DNA of 64,000 nucleotides from Gammaproteobacteria bacterium (GTDB lineage: Bacteria > Pseudomonadota > Gammaproteobacteria > Pseudomonadales > Pseudohongiellaceae): positions 62,001-126,000 of the forward strand of contig JAURIJ010000002.1 of assembly GCA_030832825.1 (NCBI GenBank), read 5' to 3'. Shown piece by piece: positions 51,190 through 59,300 of the stretch (its first letter is position 1; every line of letters begins with the position of its first letter). The notes under the pieces were generated by a model that worked only from the letters and a program-made list of their open reading frames with translations, did not search any database and had not been told where the DNA came from. Made by a program: the position numbers and the translations under genes.

Positions 51190-52706
51190 GCGACGCCCAT
51201 CCGCATTACCACGCTCTGTTGCAACAGCTGCACACCCTCGACGATCTGCACAAGGCGGCCGCCGTGCTCTACTGGGACCGCGAAACCGGCATGCCGGTGC
51301 AGGGCAATGCGGGGCGCACGCAGCAGCTCACCACGTTGAACCAGCTTGCCCATGAGCTGGCCACCAGCACTCGCATGGCGGATCTGCTGGCCGTGGCCGA
51401 ACAGGAGCAGGCCAGCGCGGCCCCCGACAGCGATGCGGCCTGCCTGCTGCGCCATGTGCGGCGGCAGTTCGATGAGGAGCGGCGTTTTCCTGCCGAGTTC
51501 GTGCGCTGGCGCAGCGAGGTCACTGGCGCGGCAGGCGCCGCCTGGGCGGCTGCGCGCGAGCGCAATGACTTCGCGTCGTTTCAACCCCACCTGGAACGCA
51601 CGGTCGAGATTGCACGACAGAGCGCGGAGATCCTGGGCTACATCGATGAGAAATACGATGCTCTGCTGAACCAGTACGAGCGCGGCATGAAGACGGCTGC
51701 CGTGCGCGAGATCTTTGCCACGGTCAAGCGCGAGACGGTGCCGCTGATCCAGGCCATCAGCGCGCGGCTCGATGTCATCGATGACGGCATTCTGTACCAG
51801 GATTTCAGCATCGACGCGCAGCGGGCCTTCTGCCGCCACGCCGCCGAGTCGGTGGGCTACGATTTCACGCGCGGGCATCTGGCCGAGGTGCAGCACCCGT
51901 TCAGCACCAGCTTCGGGATTGACGACGTGCGCATCACCACGCGCTATCAGGCGGACTTCGCCACCTCCGCCATTTTCGCCACGCTGCACGAGAGCGGCCA
52001 CGCGCTCTACGAGCAGGGCATCGCCCCGGCACTTGCGCGCACGCCGCTGGCCCAGGGCACGTCGTCCGGCATCCACGAGAGTCAGTCGCGGCTGTTCGAG
52101 AATCAGGTGGGCCGCAGCCTGGGCTACTGGCAGAAGCATTACACCACGCTGCAGGGCCACTTCCCGGCGCAGCTGGGCCAGGTGTCCCTCACGCAGTTCC
52201 ACCGGGCCATCAACAAGGTGCAGCCCTCGCTGATTCGCGTCGAGGCCGACGAGCTGACCTACAACATGCACATCATCCTGCGCTTCGAACTGGAGCAGGC
52301 GCTGGTGCGCGGCGACCTGCAGGTGCGGGACCTGCCTCAGGCCTGGCGCGACGGCATGCAGGCGCTGCTGGGCATCACGCCACCCGATGACACCCAGGGC
52401 GTGCTGCAGGACGTGCACTGGTCCCAGGCCGCGTTCGGCTACTTCCCCACCTATACCCTGGGCAATCTCTACGCCGCCATGTTCATGGCGAGCGCGCAGC
52501 AGCAGGACCCGGGCATTGCCGACGAGCTGGCCCGTGGCGAGGTGACGCGTCTGCTGGCCTGGCTGCGCCACCACATTCACCGGCACGGCAGCCGCTTCGA
52601 TGCGCCGGAGCTGTGTCGCCGGGCCACTGGGCAGGAACTGACGGCCGCGCCTTTCGTGCGCTATGTCCACGCCAAGTTCGGCGCGCTCTACCGCCTGGAT
52701 GTCTGA
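51186..52706 (+). CDS. M32 family metallocarboxypeptidase (Taq carboxypeptidase type)
   Basis: A 506-residue zinc carboxypeptidase that trims C-terminal residues from peptides. The HEXXH zinc motif is HESGHALYEQG near residue 268, followed by GIHESQSRLFENQVGRS with the third ligand Glu, and HYTTLQGHFP. No signal peptide, so cytoplasmic. It overlaps the SDR gene start-to-stop (ATGA) and is followed by rlmA after 12 bases. Confidence 0.94.
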   Translation: MSDAHPHYHALLQQLHTLDDLHKAAAVLYWDRETGMPVQGNAGRTQQLTTLNQLAHELATSTRMADLLAVAEQEQASAAPDSDAACLLRHVRRQFDEERRFPAEFVRWRSEVTGAAGAAWAAARERNDFASFQPHLERTVEIARQSAEILGYIDEKYDALLNQYERGMKTAAVREIFATVKRETVPLIQAISARLDVIDDGILYQDFSIDAQRAFCRHAAESVGYDFTRGHLAEVQHPFSTSFGIDDVRITTRYQADFATSAIFATLHESGHALYEQGIAPALARTPLAQGTSSGIHESQSRLFENQVGRSLGYWQKHYTTLQGHFPAQLGQVSLTQFHRAINKVQPSLIRVEADELTYNMHIILRFELEQALVRGDLQVRDLPQAWRDGMQALLGITPPDDTQGVLQDVHWSQAAFGYFPTYTLGNLYAAMFMASAQQQDPGIADELARGEVTRLLAWLRHHIHRHGSRFDAPELCRRATGQELTAAPFVRYVHAKFGALYRLDV

Positions 52707-52718
52707 GGCGCGGCTGAC

Positions 52719-53564
52719 ATGAGCGTTGCTGCCTTCGCGGCCCTGGCTTGCCCCCTGTGTCATCTGCCGCTGGAACGCGCGGGCGGGAGTTGGCGTTGTG
52801 GCAGCGCGCACAGCTTCGACTGCGCCCGCGAAGGCCATGTGCATCTGCTGCCAGTGCAGCACAAGCGTTCCCGCGACCCGGGTGACAGCAAGGAAATGGT
52901 GGCCGCGCGTCGGCGCTTCCTGGCCGCGGGGCATTATCAGCCGCTGGCCGCGGCCGTCTGTGCCAGCCTGCTGCAGGACGCCCCGCAAGCGGCGGATGCG
53001 CCACTGCGTGTGCTGGACGCCGGCTGTGGCGAAGGCTTCTATCTGCGGGCGCTGGCCGCCGCCACCACGCGGCCCCTGGCCCTTCTGGGGCTGGACATCT
53101 CCAAGTGGGCCGTGCTCGCCGCCGCGAAGCAGCAGCACGAGGCCACCTGGGTGGTGGGCAGCAATGCCAACCTGCCGGTACAGGCGGGCGCGCTGGACCG
53201 AGTGCTGTGTCTGTTCGGCTTTCCGGTGTATCCGCAATTTCACCGCGTGCTCGCGCCGGGCGGCCTGTTGCTGCAGGTCGACCCCGGTCCCGGCCATCTG
53301 CTGCAGCTGCGCGAACAGATCTACCCGCAGTTGAAACCGGAGCGCGACACCCCGCCCGCACTGCCCGAGGGCTTTGCCCTGCTGCGGGAAACGCCTGTGC
53401 GCTTCGACCTGACGCTGGCGACGCCACTGGAGATCGCCGACTTGCTGCTGATGACGCCGCATCTGTTTCGTGCCAGCGCCGAGGGCAAGGCCCGGGTGGC
53501 GGCCCTGCAGACACTGCCTCTGAGCGTGGATGTGCGCCTGCAGACCCTGCAGAAAATCTGCTGA
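52719..53564 (+). CDS. rlmA: 23S rRNA (guanine-N1)-methyltransferase RlmA-like
   Basis: Methylates N1 of a guanine in helix 35 of 23S rRNA (G745 for the gram-negative RlmA). The 281-residue protein has an N-terminal zinc finger (CPLCHLPLERAGGSWRCGSAHSFDCAREGHVHLLP, residues about 11-45, four Cys), DPGDSKEMVAARRRFLAAGHY, and a SAM-binding VLDAGCGEGFYLRAL near residue 99. 12 bases after the M32 gene. Confidence 0.9.
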   Translation: MSVAAFAALACPLCHLPLERAGGSWRCGSAHSFDCAREGHVHLLPVQHKRSRDPGDSKEMVAARRRFLAAGHYQPLAAAVCASLLQDAPQAADAPLRVLDAGCGEGFYLRALAAATTRPLALLGLDISKWAVLAAAKQQHEATWVVGSNANLPVQAGALDRVLCLFGFPVYPQFHRVLAPGGLLLQVDPGPGHLLQLREQIYPQLKPERDTPPALPEGFALLRETPVRFDLTLATPLEIADLLLMTPHLFRASAEGKARVAALQTLPLSVDVRLQTLQKIC

Positions 53565-53662
53565 TAACGACGTACAAGAAGCGAGCACTGTGCGTATACT
53601 GCCTGCGCGCCCATCCGGGGCGCGTGCAGCCCGTGGCCTGTCCCGCAGGAGTCTTTCGCCCC

Positions 53663-54736
53663 ATGCCCGTCTTCACCAATGTCGCCGTTGCGCGTGCGCT
53701 GCTGCTGCTGATTATTGCCGCAGGCGTGTATTTCTTCATCGGCTTTCTGGTGCCGGTGCTGGCTGCACTGATCATCTGCTTCGCCAGCTGGCCCCTCTAC
53801 CTGCGACTGCTGCAGCGCTGCGGCGGCAGCACGACCTTGGCCGCCTCCATCGCGGTCACCGCCATGGTCCTGGGAATCCTGATTCCCCTTGCCATCGCCT
53901 TCTCCTTTGCGCTCAACGAATTCGACACGGCAGTCAGCTGGCTCACCCACGCGAACCAGTATGGCGCCCCGGCCCCGCAGTGGGTGCAGGCCCTGCCGTT
54001 GGCGGGGGAATGGCTGGCCGAGCAATGGACGCAGTACCTGGGCGAACCGCAGCAGCTGGGCGTGGTCGTGAGTCTGGTGAGCGGCGAGCAGATCACCGGC
54101 ATCTCGCGCTTCGTGCTCAGCGCGGGCTGGGGGCTGGCGGGACTGCTGCTCACCCTGGTGTTCATGCTGATCACCCTGTTCTTTCTCTACAGGGACGGTC
54201 AGTCCCTCTCGAGCCAGCTCGACACGGTGGGCGAGCGTGTGCTGCCGCAGCGCTGGCAGCGCTATTCGCGCGTGGTGCCGGCCACGGTGACCTCCACCGT
54301 CATGGGCATGACCATCATCGCCATCGGCGAGGGCGTGGTGCTGGGCATCGCCTACTGGATCGCGGGCGTGCCGTCACCCGTGGCCTTTGGTGTGGCGACC
54401 GGCTTCATGGCGCTGATCCCTGGCGGGGCACCGCTGACCTTCACGCTGATCTCGATCTACCTGGTGGGCACGGGGGACATCACGGCCGGGCTCGGCCTGC
54501 TGGCCTGGGGAACCATCGAGCTGTTCATCGTCGACAAGACGCTGCGCCCGAAACTGGTGGGCGGGCCGGTGAAGCTGCCCTTCCTGCCGACCTTCTTCGG
54601 GCTGATCGGCGGAGTGAAGACGATGGGGATTGTTGGCCTGTTCATCGGGCCGGTGCTGATGGCGCTGCTGGTGTCCATCTGGCGCGAATGGATTCGTGAG
54701 ACCACGGTCGAAATGCCACCCCTGCGCGAGGGCTGA
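53663..54736 (+). CDS. AI-2E family transporter (PerM-like permease)
   Basis: A 357-residue membrane protein with about eight hydrophobic segments and the family motifs ALIICFASWPLYLRLL at the start, LFFLYRDGQSL near residue 172, FMALIPGGAPLTF near 250 and VDKTLRPKLVGG near 290. The family name comes from one member; other members are Na+/H+ antiporters or have no known substrate, so none is assigned. The start ATG 53663 has AGGAG 11 bases upstream. It is convergent with the DUF938 gene. Confidence 0.87.
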   Translation: MPVFTNVAVARALLLLIIAAGVYFFIGFLVPVLAALIICFASWPLYLRLLQRCGGSTTLAASIAVTAMVLGILIPLAIAFSFALNEFDTAVSWLTHANQYGAPAPQWVQALPLAGEWLAEQWTQYLGEPQQLGVVVSLVSGEQITGISRFVLSAGWGLAGLLLTLVFMLITLFFLYRDGQSLSSQLDTVGERVLPQRWQRYSRVVPATVTSTVMGMTIIAIGEGVVLGIAYWIAGVPSPVAFGVATGFMALIPGGAPLTFTLISIYLVGTGDITAGLGLLAWGTIELFIVDKTLRPKLVGGPVKLPFLPTFFGLIGGVKTMGIVGLFIGPVLMALLVSIWREWIRETTVEMPPLREG

Positions 54737-54757
54737 TTTCGCACTGCAGCATTTCGC

Positions 54758-55360
54758 TCAGGCCGCGTTGCCCCGGCGCCACACCAGCAGCTGATTGTTC
54801 GCGGGCATGGCGTTGTCCTCCACCAGGCTCAGCCCTGCCGCTGCCGCCAGTGCCTGCACTGTCTCCACGTCCCGAATCCCGCTCGCCGGGTTCCTTTCCT
54901 TCAGCCACAGATCGAACTGCGCGTTGCTCGGCGTGGTGAATTCGCCGCCGTATTTGAACGGACCGTATACACAGACGATCGCGCCGGGCGCCAGCACATC
55001 GGGCAGCGGCCGGAAGAACTCCACCACCGCGCTGGCGGGCATGATGTGCAGACTGTTGGCGCTGAACAGGTAGTCGATGCCGTGCTGTCCCCAGTCGGCC
55101 TGCGTGACATCCAGTGGCATCGCCAGCGGCAGGTTCGGCAGCGCAGCGGCAGCCAGACGCAGATTCAGCGTGGCGACATTGGCGGGCACATCCGTGCTCT
55201 GCCACTGCAGCCAGGGCATGGCCGCAGCGAAGTGTTCGGCATGCTGGCCGGTGCCGCCGGCAATCTCCAGCACGTGACCGGGACGTGTGAAGTGCCGCTG
55301 CAGCACGGCCAGGATCGGCGCCTTGTTGTTCTCGCAGGCCTGACTGAAGGGCAGCTCCAT
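54758..55360 (-). CDS. DUF938 SAM-dependent methyltransferase-like protein
   Basis: A 200-residue protein of the DUF938 family. It starts MELPFSQACENNKAPILAVLQRHF and has the SAM-binding motif VLEIAGGTGQHAEHFAAAMP near residue 33, SANSLHIMP near 108 and VYGPFKYGGEFTTPSNAQFD near 143, which are family hallmarks. The target is not known. It is 3 bases after yaaA on the minus strand. Confidence 0.87.
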   Translation of the reverse strand: MELPFSQACENNKAPILAVLQRHFTRPGHVLEIAGGTGQHAEHFAAAMPWLQWQSTDVPANVATLNLRLAAAALPNLPLAMPLDVTQADWGQHGIDYLFSANSLHIMPASAVVEFFRPLPDVLAPGAIVCVYGPFKYGGEFTTPSNAQFDLWLKERNPASGIRDVETVQALAAAAGLSLVEDNAMPANNQLLVWRRGNAA

Positions 55361-55363
55361 GAC

Positions 55364-56137
55364 TCAGGCCTCCCGGCGCAGGAACACCGGCGCATCGGCT
55401 GTGGACTGTTCCGGGTCGTAGCGATAGCCCTCGACATCGAAGGCCAGCAGGTCCTCGGCCTTGCGGGGCCGCTCGCGGATGATCCACGCGCTCATCAACC
55501 CGCGCGCCTTCTTGGCGAAGAAGCTCACGATTTTGTACTGTCCGTTGCTGAAATCCTTGAACACCGGACTGATGACGCGCGCCTGCAGCTGCTGTGGACG
55601 CACGGCCTTGAAGTATTCGATGGACGCGAGGTTCACCAGCAGCGGCTTGCGCTGCGTCTGCAGTTCCTGCCGCAGAGCGTCAGTGATCTGCGTGCCCCAG
55701 AAATCGTAGAGTGACGCGCTGCTGCCCATGCGCAGGGCGATGCCCATCTCCAGCCGGTAGGGCTGGATCAGATCGAGCGGGCGCAGCAGGCCGTAGAGCC
55801 CGGAGAGAATGCGCAGATGGTCCTGCGCCCAGGCGACGTCGCGGGCGGGTAGTGACGGCGCATCGAGGCCGAGATAGACATCCCCCTTGAATGCGAACAG
55901 GGCCTGCCGGGCATTGTCCCGATTGAAGGGCGTCTGCCAGGTCTGGAAGCGCGCACGATTGAGTTCGCCCAGCGCGGGACTGATGGCCATAAGCTCGGAC
56001 ACCTGTACCGGGGTCAGTTGTCGCAGATTCTCGATGAGCTCGGCGGAGCGCTGCAGGAACTGCGGCTGCGTGGCCGTGCGAATGCGCACGGGGGTGTCGA
56101 AATCGAGTGTCTTGGCAGGGGAAATGACGATCAGCAT
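55364..56137 (-). CDS. yaaA: Peroxide stress protein YaaA (DUF328)
   Basis: YaaA limits free iron and DNA damage during peroxide stress in E. coli and has a DNA-binding fold. The 257-residue protein starts [16 protein letters not shown] and has [35 protein letters not shown] near residue 118, [11 protein letters not shown] and the tail [16 protein letters not shown]. Length matches E. coli (258). Confidence 0.93.
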   Translation of the reverse strand: MLIVISPAKTLDFDTPVRIRTATQPQFLQRSAELIENLRQLTPVQVSELMAISPALGELNRARFQTWQTPFNRDNARQALFAFKGDVYLGLDAPSLPARDVAWAQDHLRILSGLYGLLRPLDLIQPYRLEMGIALRMGSSASLYDFWGTQITDALRQELQTQRKPLLVNLASIEYFKAVRPQQLQARVISPVFKDFSNGQYKIVSFFAKKARGLMSAWIIRERPRKAEDLLAFDVEGYRYDPEQSTADAPVFLRREA

Positions 56138-56161
56138 CGCGGTCTCGGGGCTGCAGAGGGT

Positions 56162-56677
56162 TCAGACGGGCGCGAGAAATTCCTGCCACCAGTCCAGGGG
56201 CGTCACGCCGTCGGCCGGGTCGTAGACGTTGCCATAGTACCAGACGGTGCCCGGGAACTGGCCGACGATACGGTCGAGAAGGACCTCCAGCGTCTGGAAG
56301 CCGGTCGACACATGAATGCTGTAGACCAGCAGGCGCGGCGTCTGCAGATCAAGGCTGCCGTCCAGCAGCTCGATCTCGGGCGTCAGGGCCAGGGACACGC
56401 TGTCGAGATCGTCCCGCCGCAGCACCCGGATGCACAGATTGCCGCTGCGGCGCAGCAGCTCGTAACCCGCCTCGTTGCGCGCCGGGAAGCGGATGCGGTC
56501 GCCGCTGGCAAGGCCGCGCAGAAACGCCGGCGACTGGCGCAGGCGGAATTCGTCGCGGGCATCGGGCAGGGCCTCGACGTTCAGACGCTCCATGATGGCT
56601 TCGCCGTCGCTGCGATAACCGGCGATCAGGTCGAGGGTCTGTGCTGTGCGGGTGTCTTGCTGGGGGGACGGGTTCAT
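56162..56677 (-). CDS. Protein of unknown function (171 aa)
   Basis: I do not recognise this protein. It has a charged N-terminus, a segment RQSPAFLRGLASGDRIRFPA near residue 46 and a C-terminal STGFQTLEVLLDRIVGQFPGTVWYYGNVYDP near 123-153. No signal peptide or membrane helix. The start ATG 56677 is chosen because sequence upstream overlaps the divergent membrane-protein gene region. It precedes yaaA on the same strand by 24 bases. Confidence 0.65.
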   Translation of the reverse strand: MNPSPQQDTRTAQTLDLIAGYRSDGEAIMERLNVEALPDARDEFRLRQSPAFLRGLASGDRIRFPARNEAGYELLRRSGNLCIRVLRRDDLDSVSLALTPEIELLDGSLDLQTPRLLVYSIHVSTGFQTLEVLLDRIVGQFPGTVWYYGNVYDPADGVTPLDWWQEFLAPV

Positions 56678-56738
56678 TCGCGGGTCCGGAACAGGTAGGC
56701 TTGGCGCCATTCTAACCCGCGCCCCGGAGCGCCACGCA

Positions 56739-57104
56739 ATGCTGGAAACCCTGCAGGGAATCGCCCGCCGCTGGCAGCGTACCCGCCCCTTGCTGCTGCT
56801 GGGTGCGGTGCTGGCCCTGGCTGCCGCGCTGCGCGTGCTGCTCACCTCCAGCACCCAGGCGGGCGACATCTTCCTGATTCCCTCGCTGCTGCTGTTTCTG
56901 TGGTGCCTGATGCTGCATGCCTTCCTGAGCCTGTTCGCCCACGTGCCGCCACGCCCTGTCGCCGCCCTGCCATGGCGGCGGCGCATGCTGGCCAACAGCA
57001 GGCGTGCGTTCCATTACCTGTTTCTGTTGATGTTCGCGCTGCTCTCGCTGGGGCTGCTGCTTGCCAGCTGGCAACTGGCCGGGGCCTGGCGCATGATGTA
57101 CTGA
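56739..57104 (+). CDS. Small membrane protein of unknown function
   Basis: A 121-residue protein with three hydrophobic segments (about 15-35, 44-68 and 93-115) and a basic loop (WRRRMLANSRRAFHY). GGAG lies 9 bases before ATG 56739. It is divergent from the unknown gene at 56.2 kb and 37 bases before yciA. I cannot name a family. Confidence 0.6.
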   Translation: MLETLQGIARRWQRTRPLLLLGAVLALAAALRVLLTSSTQAGDIFLIPSLLLFLWCLMLHAFLSLFAHVPPRPVAALPWRRRMLANSRRAFHYLFLLMFALLSLGLLLASWQLAGAWRMMY

Positions 57105-57141
57105 GCCCGCTGCCGATGCGTGCAGCAACCCCGGAGAGACC

Positions 57142-57573
57142 ATGAGCCTCACGAATGTGGAAGACCTCGACCTCGATCCGGTGCCTGTGGGAGAACTGGC
57201 ACTGCAGACCCTGGCCATGCCGAAGGACACCAATGCCAACGGCGACATCTTCGGGGGCTGGCTGGTGTCGCAGATGGATCTCGCCGCCGCCATCGCCACC
57301 AAGCAGGTCACGCGCGGCCGCAGTGCCACGGTGGCGATCAAGAACGTGGCTTTTCTCGCACCGGTGAGTGTCGGCTCCATCGTCAGCTGCTATGCCGAGA
57401 TTGTCGAGATCGGCCGCAGCTCCATGCACATCAACATCGAAGTGTGGAACTCCAATTCCCTCACGCATGCGGGCTTGCGCAAGGTGGCCGAAGGCTTGTT
57501 CGTGTTCGTGGCGATTGACGAGAACGGCCGCACCCGCCGCATCGAAGTGTCGCGCCGCAACGAGACGCCCTGA
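57142..57573 (+). CDS. yciA: Acyl-CoA thioesterase YciA-like
   Basis: A 143-residue hotdog-fold thioesterase that hydrolyses acyl-CoA. It has LQTLAMPKDTNANGDIFGGWLVSQMDLAAAIA (residues about 20-51, with the Asn-x-x-Gly-Asp-x-x-Gly-Gly active helix), and SVGSIVSCYAEI. Length fits YciA (about 132-143). Start ATG 57142 has GGAGAG upstream. Convergent with arfB. Confidence 0.92.
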   Translation: MSLTNVEDLDLDPVPVGELALQTLAMPKDTNANGDIFGGWLVSQMDLAAAIATKQVTRGRSATVAIKNVAFLAPVSVGSIVSCYAEIVEIGRSSMHINIEVWNSNSLTHAGLRKVAEGLFVFVAIDENGRTRRIEVSRRNETP

Positions 57574-57584
57574 CGCCCAGTCCC

Positions 57585-58007
57585 TCAGTCGTGATCGTCG
57601 CCCTTGGGTCGGCGCAGTGCCTTGATGTGCCCTCTCGCCTGTTTTTCCTCCACCCGCCGGCGCTGTGAGCCAAGCGTCGGCTTCGTCGGCGTGCGCGGCT
57701 TGCGGATGGCGGTGGCCTCGCGAATCAGCGCCTGCAGCCGGCGCAGGGCGTCCTCCCGATTGAGCTCCTGCGTGCGGTGCTGCTGGGCCTTGAGGATGAT
57801 CACCCCGTCCTTGCTGATGCGGGAATCCTGCAGGTGCAGCAGCCGGTGCTTGTAGAACCAGGGCAGGGACGAGGTGTGCACATTGAAGCGCAGGTGAATG
57901 GCCGAGGAGACCTTGTTGACGTTCTGGCCGCCGGCGCCCTGGGCGCGAATGGCGCTCAGTTCGATTTCGTCGGCGGGAATGCTGACGCTGGGGGTGATGT
58001 GCAGCAT
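57585..58007 (-). CDS. arfB: Alternative ribosome-rescue factor ArfB (YaeJ)
   Basis: ArfB enters stalled ribosomes without a stop codon and hydrolyses peptidyl-tRNA. The 140-residue protein has the catalytic RAQGAGGQNVNKVSSAIHLRF with the GGQ motif near residue 27 and a very basic C-terminal tail (IRKPRTPTKP, RRRVEEKQARGHIKALRRPKG) that binds the mRNA channel. Length equals E. coli. AGGAG lies 7 bases before ATG 58007. Confidence 0.94.
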   Translation of the reverse strand: MLHITPSVSIPADEIELSAIRAQGAGGQNVNKVSSAIHLRFNVHTSSLPWFYKHRLLHLQDSRISKDGVIILKAQQHRTQELNREDALRRLQALIREATAIRKPRTPTKPTLGSQRRRVEEKQARGHIKALRRPKGDDHD

Positions 58008-58035
58008 GGTCGGGCTCCTGTGTCGGCTCTGCCGA

Positions 58036-59166
58036 TTAGACCACGACAGCGCGACCCTCGCACGCTTGCAGTGGCAAGGGCATGGCACCGGGTTGCAGCA
58101 AGGCTTCCACCCGCGTGCGATCCTCCGGCCACAGCGCCAGGCTGGCGCGAATGCCGAGATGCGGCGCCTTGTCGTCCAGCGGAGCGGGCGTTTGCATCGC
58201 ACGCTGCAGACGCTCGCAGGCGTGTCGGGCCGTGTCCGGTGTGGGCAGGGACGTCACGATCACCAGAAAGTGCTCGCCGTCGAGTCGACCGTGAATATCC
58301 CCTCCGCGCGTGCACTCTCGCAGCCGACTGGCTGTGTGCTGCAGCAGCAAATTGCCTGTGACGCGGCCAAGCAGGGCATTCACCTCGCGCAGCCGTTCCA
58401 CGCCAAGGTCGATCACGGCGAAGCGCGTGTGGTAGCGTTCGGCCAGAGCGATCTGTCGGGCGAGCGCCTCCTCCAGACTGCGCCTGTTGGGCAGGCCCGT
58501 CAGTGCATCCTCGCGGGCCAGTGCCGCCGCCTCGCGCCGTGCCCGCTCGCCGCACAGCAGTGCCATGCACAGCGTCAGGCCGACGTGGGCGATCATGGTC
58601 AGCAGCAGGGGCAGCATCGGCAGGGTCTGGGAGGCCGAGGGCAGCACACCGCCGAGCTGCCCCAGCATCAGCGCGCTGCCCAGTGCCAGCAGCAGGGCGA
58701 ATCCGGCACTCAGCTCGTGCAGCGGCCAGCGCCGCCGCAACGCCCAAGCGATGGCCAGCAGCAGCGGCGTGACGAGCAGGTCGTGGAGCAGCGTGCGGCC
58801 CAGGGTACTGGCATTGAAGGACCAGAACAGCCAGGCCGGCACCAGGGCCAGCACGCCAAACAGGCGCCATCGCCTGTCAGCCTCGCCGCCGCCAAGTCGC
58901 CTCGCTCCCTCCAGCATGCACAGTAGTGCGATCACGGTCAGCCAGTCCCCCACCGGCAGCAGCACGAGTGGGTCGGCCAATACAATCTCGCCCAGCGCCA
59001 GCCCCACGGCGAGGGTGTTCAGCAGCGTGGCGGCAAGCCATTGCGCCATGCCGGGGATGCCCGGATGAACGCGCCAGAGCGCCCACATGCCGAGCAGGCA
59101 CATGGCAAGCACTATCCAGACCAGCAGCGTGAGCGTCGGCAGGTGGGGGGCGAACATGGCGGGCAC
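58036..59166 (-). CDS. Membrane protein with degenerate GGDEF domain
   Basis: A 376-residue protein with about six N-terminal membrane segments (residues 8-215) and a GGDEF domain from about 220 (ALAREDALTGLPNRRSLEEAL). The GGDEF signature is replaced by DGEHF (296-300, at 58267-58281), so diguanylate cyclase activity is unlikely. The inhibitory-site RxxD (RGGD) stands five residues before it, as in active enzymes, so c-di-GMP binding could remain. It follows the uvrD gene after a 134-base gap in which nothing was recognised, and precedes arfB. Confidence 0.82.
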   Translation of the reverse strand: MPAMFAPHLPTLTLLVWIVLAMCLLGMWALWRVHPGIPGMAQWLAATLLNTLAVGLALGEIVLADPLVLLPVGDWLTVIALLCMLEGARRLGGGEADRRWRLFGVLALVPAWLFWSFNASTLGRTLLHDLLVTPLLLAIAWALRRRWPLHELSAGFALLLALGSALMLGQLGGVLPSASQTLPMLPLLLTMIAHVGLTLCMALLCGERARREAAALAREDALTGLPNRRSLEEALARQIALAERYHTRFAVIDLGVERLREVNALLGRVTGNLLLQHTASRLRECTRGGDIHGRLDGEHFLVIVTSLPTPDTARHACERLQRAMQTPAPLDDKAPHLGIRASLALWPEDRTRVEALLQPGAMPLPLQACEGRAVVV

Positions 59167-59300
59167 CGTCCCGAGGGAGTGATCAGCGTGTCGCCATGGT
59201 GCGCAGGGCGCGAGCAGCGGTCAATCGCGGGCGGGCGGGTTTGTGGGGCCGAAAGGCGGCTCGAATGTTCAAGAATCGAACAAACCCCGCCGCTGCAGGT

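Noticed and set aside
51060-53588. 842-codon minus-strand open frame opposite the M32 peptidase and rlmA
   Set aside because: Same explanation: it spans two well-supported plus-strand genes and its translation is Gln/Arg/His-rich with no domain.
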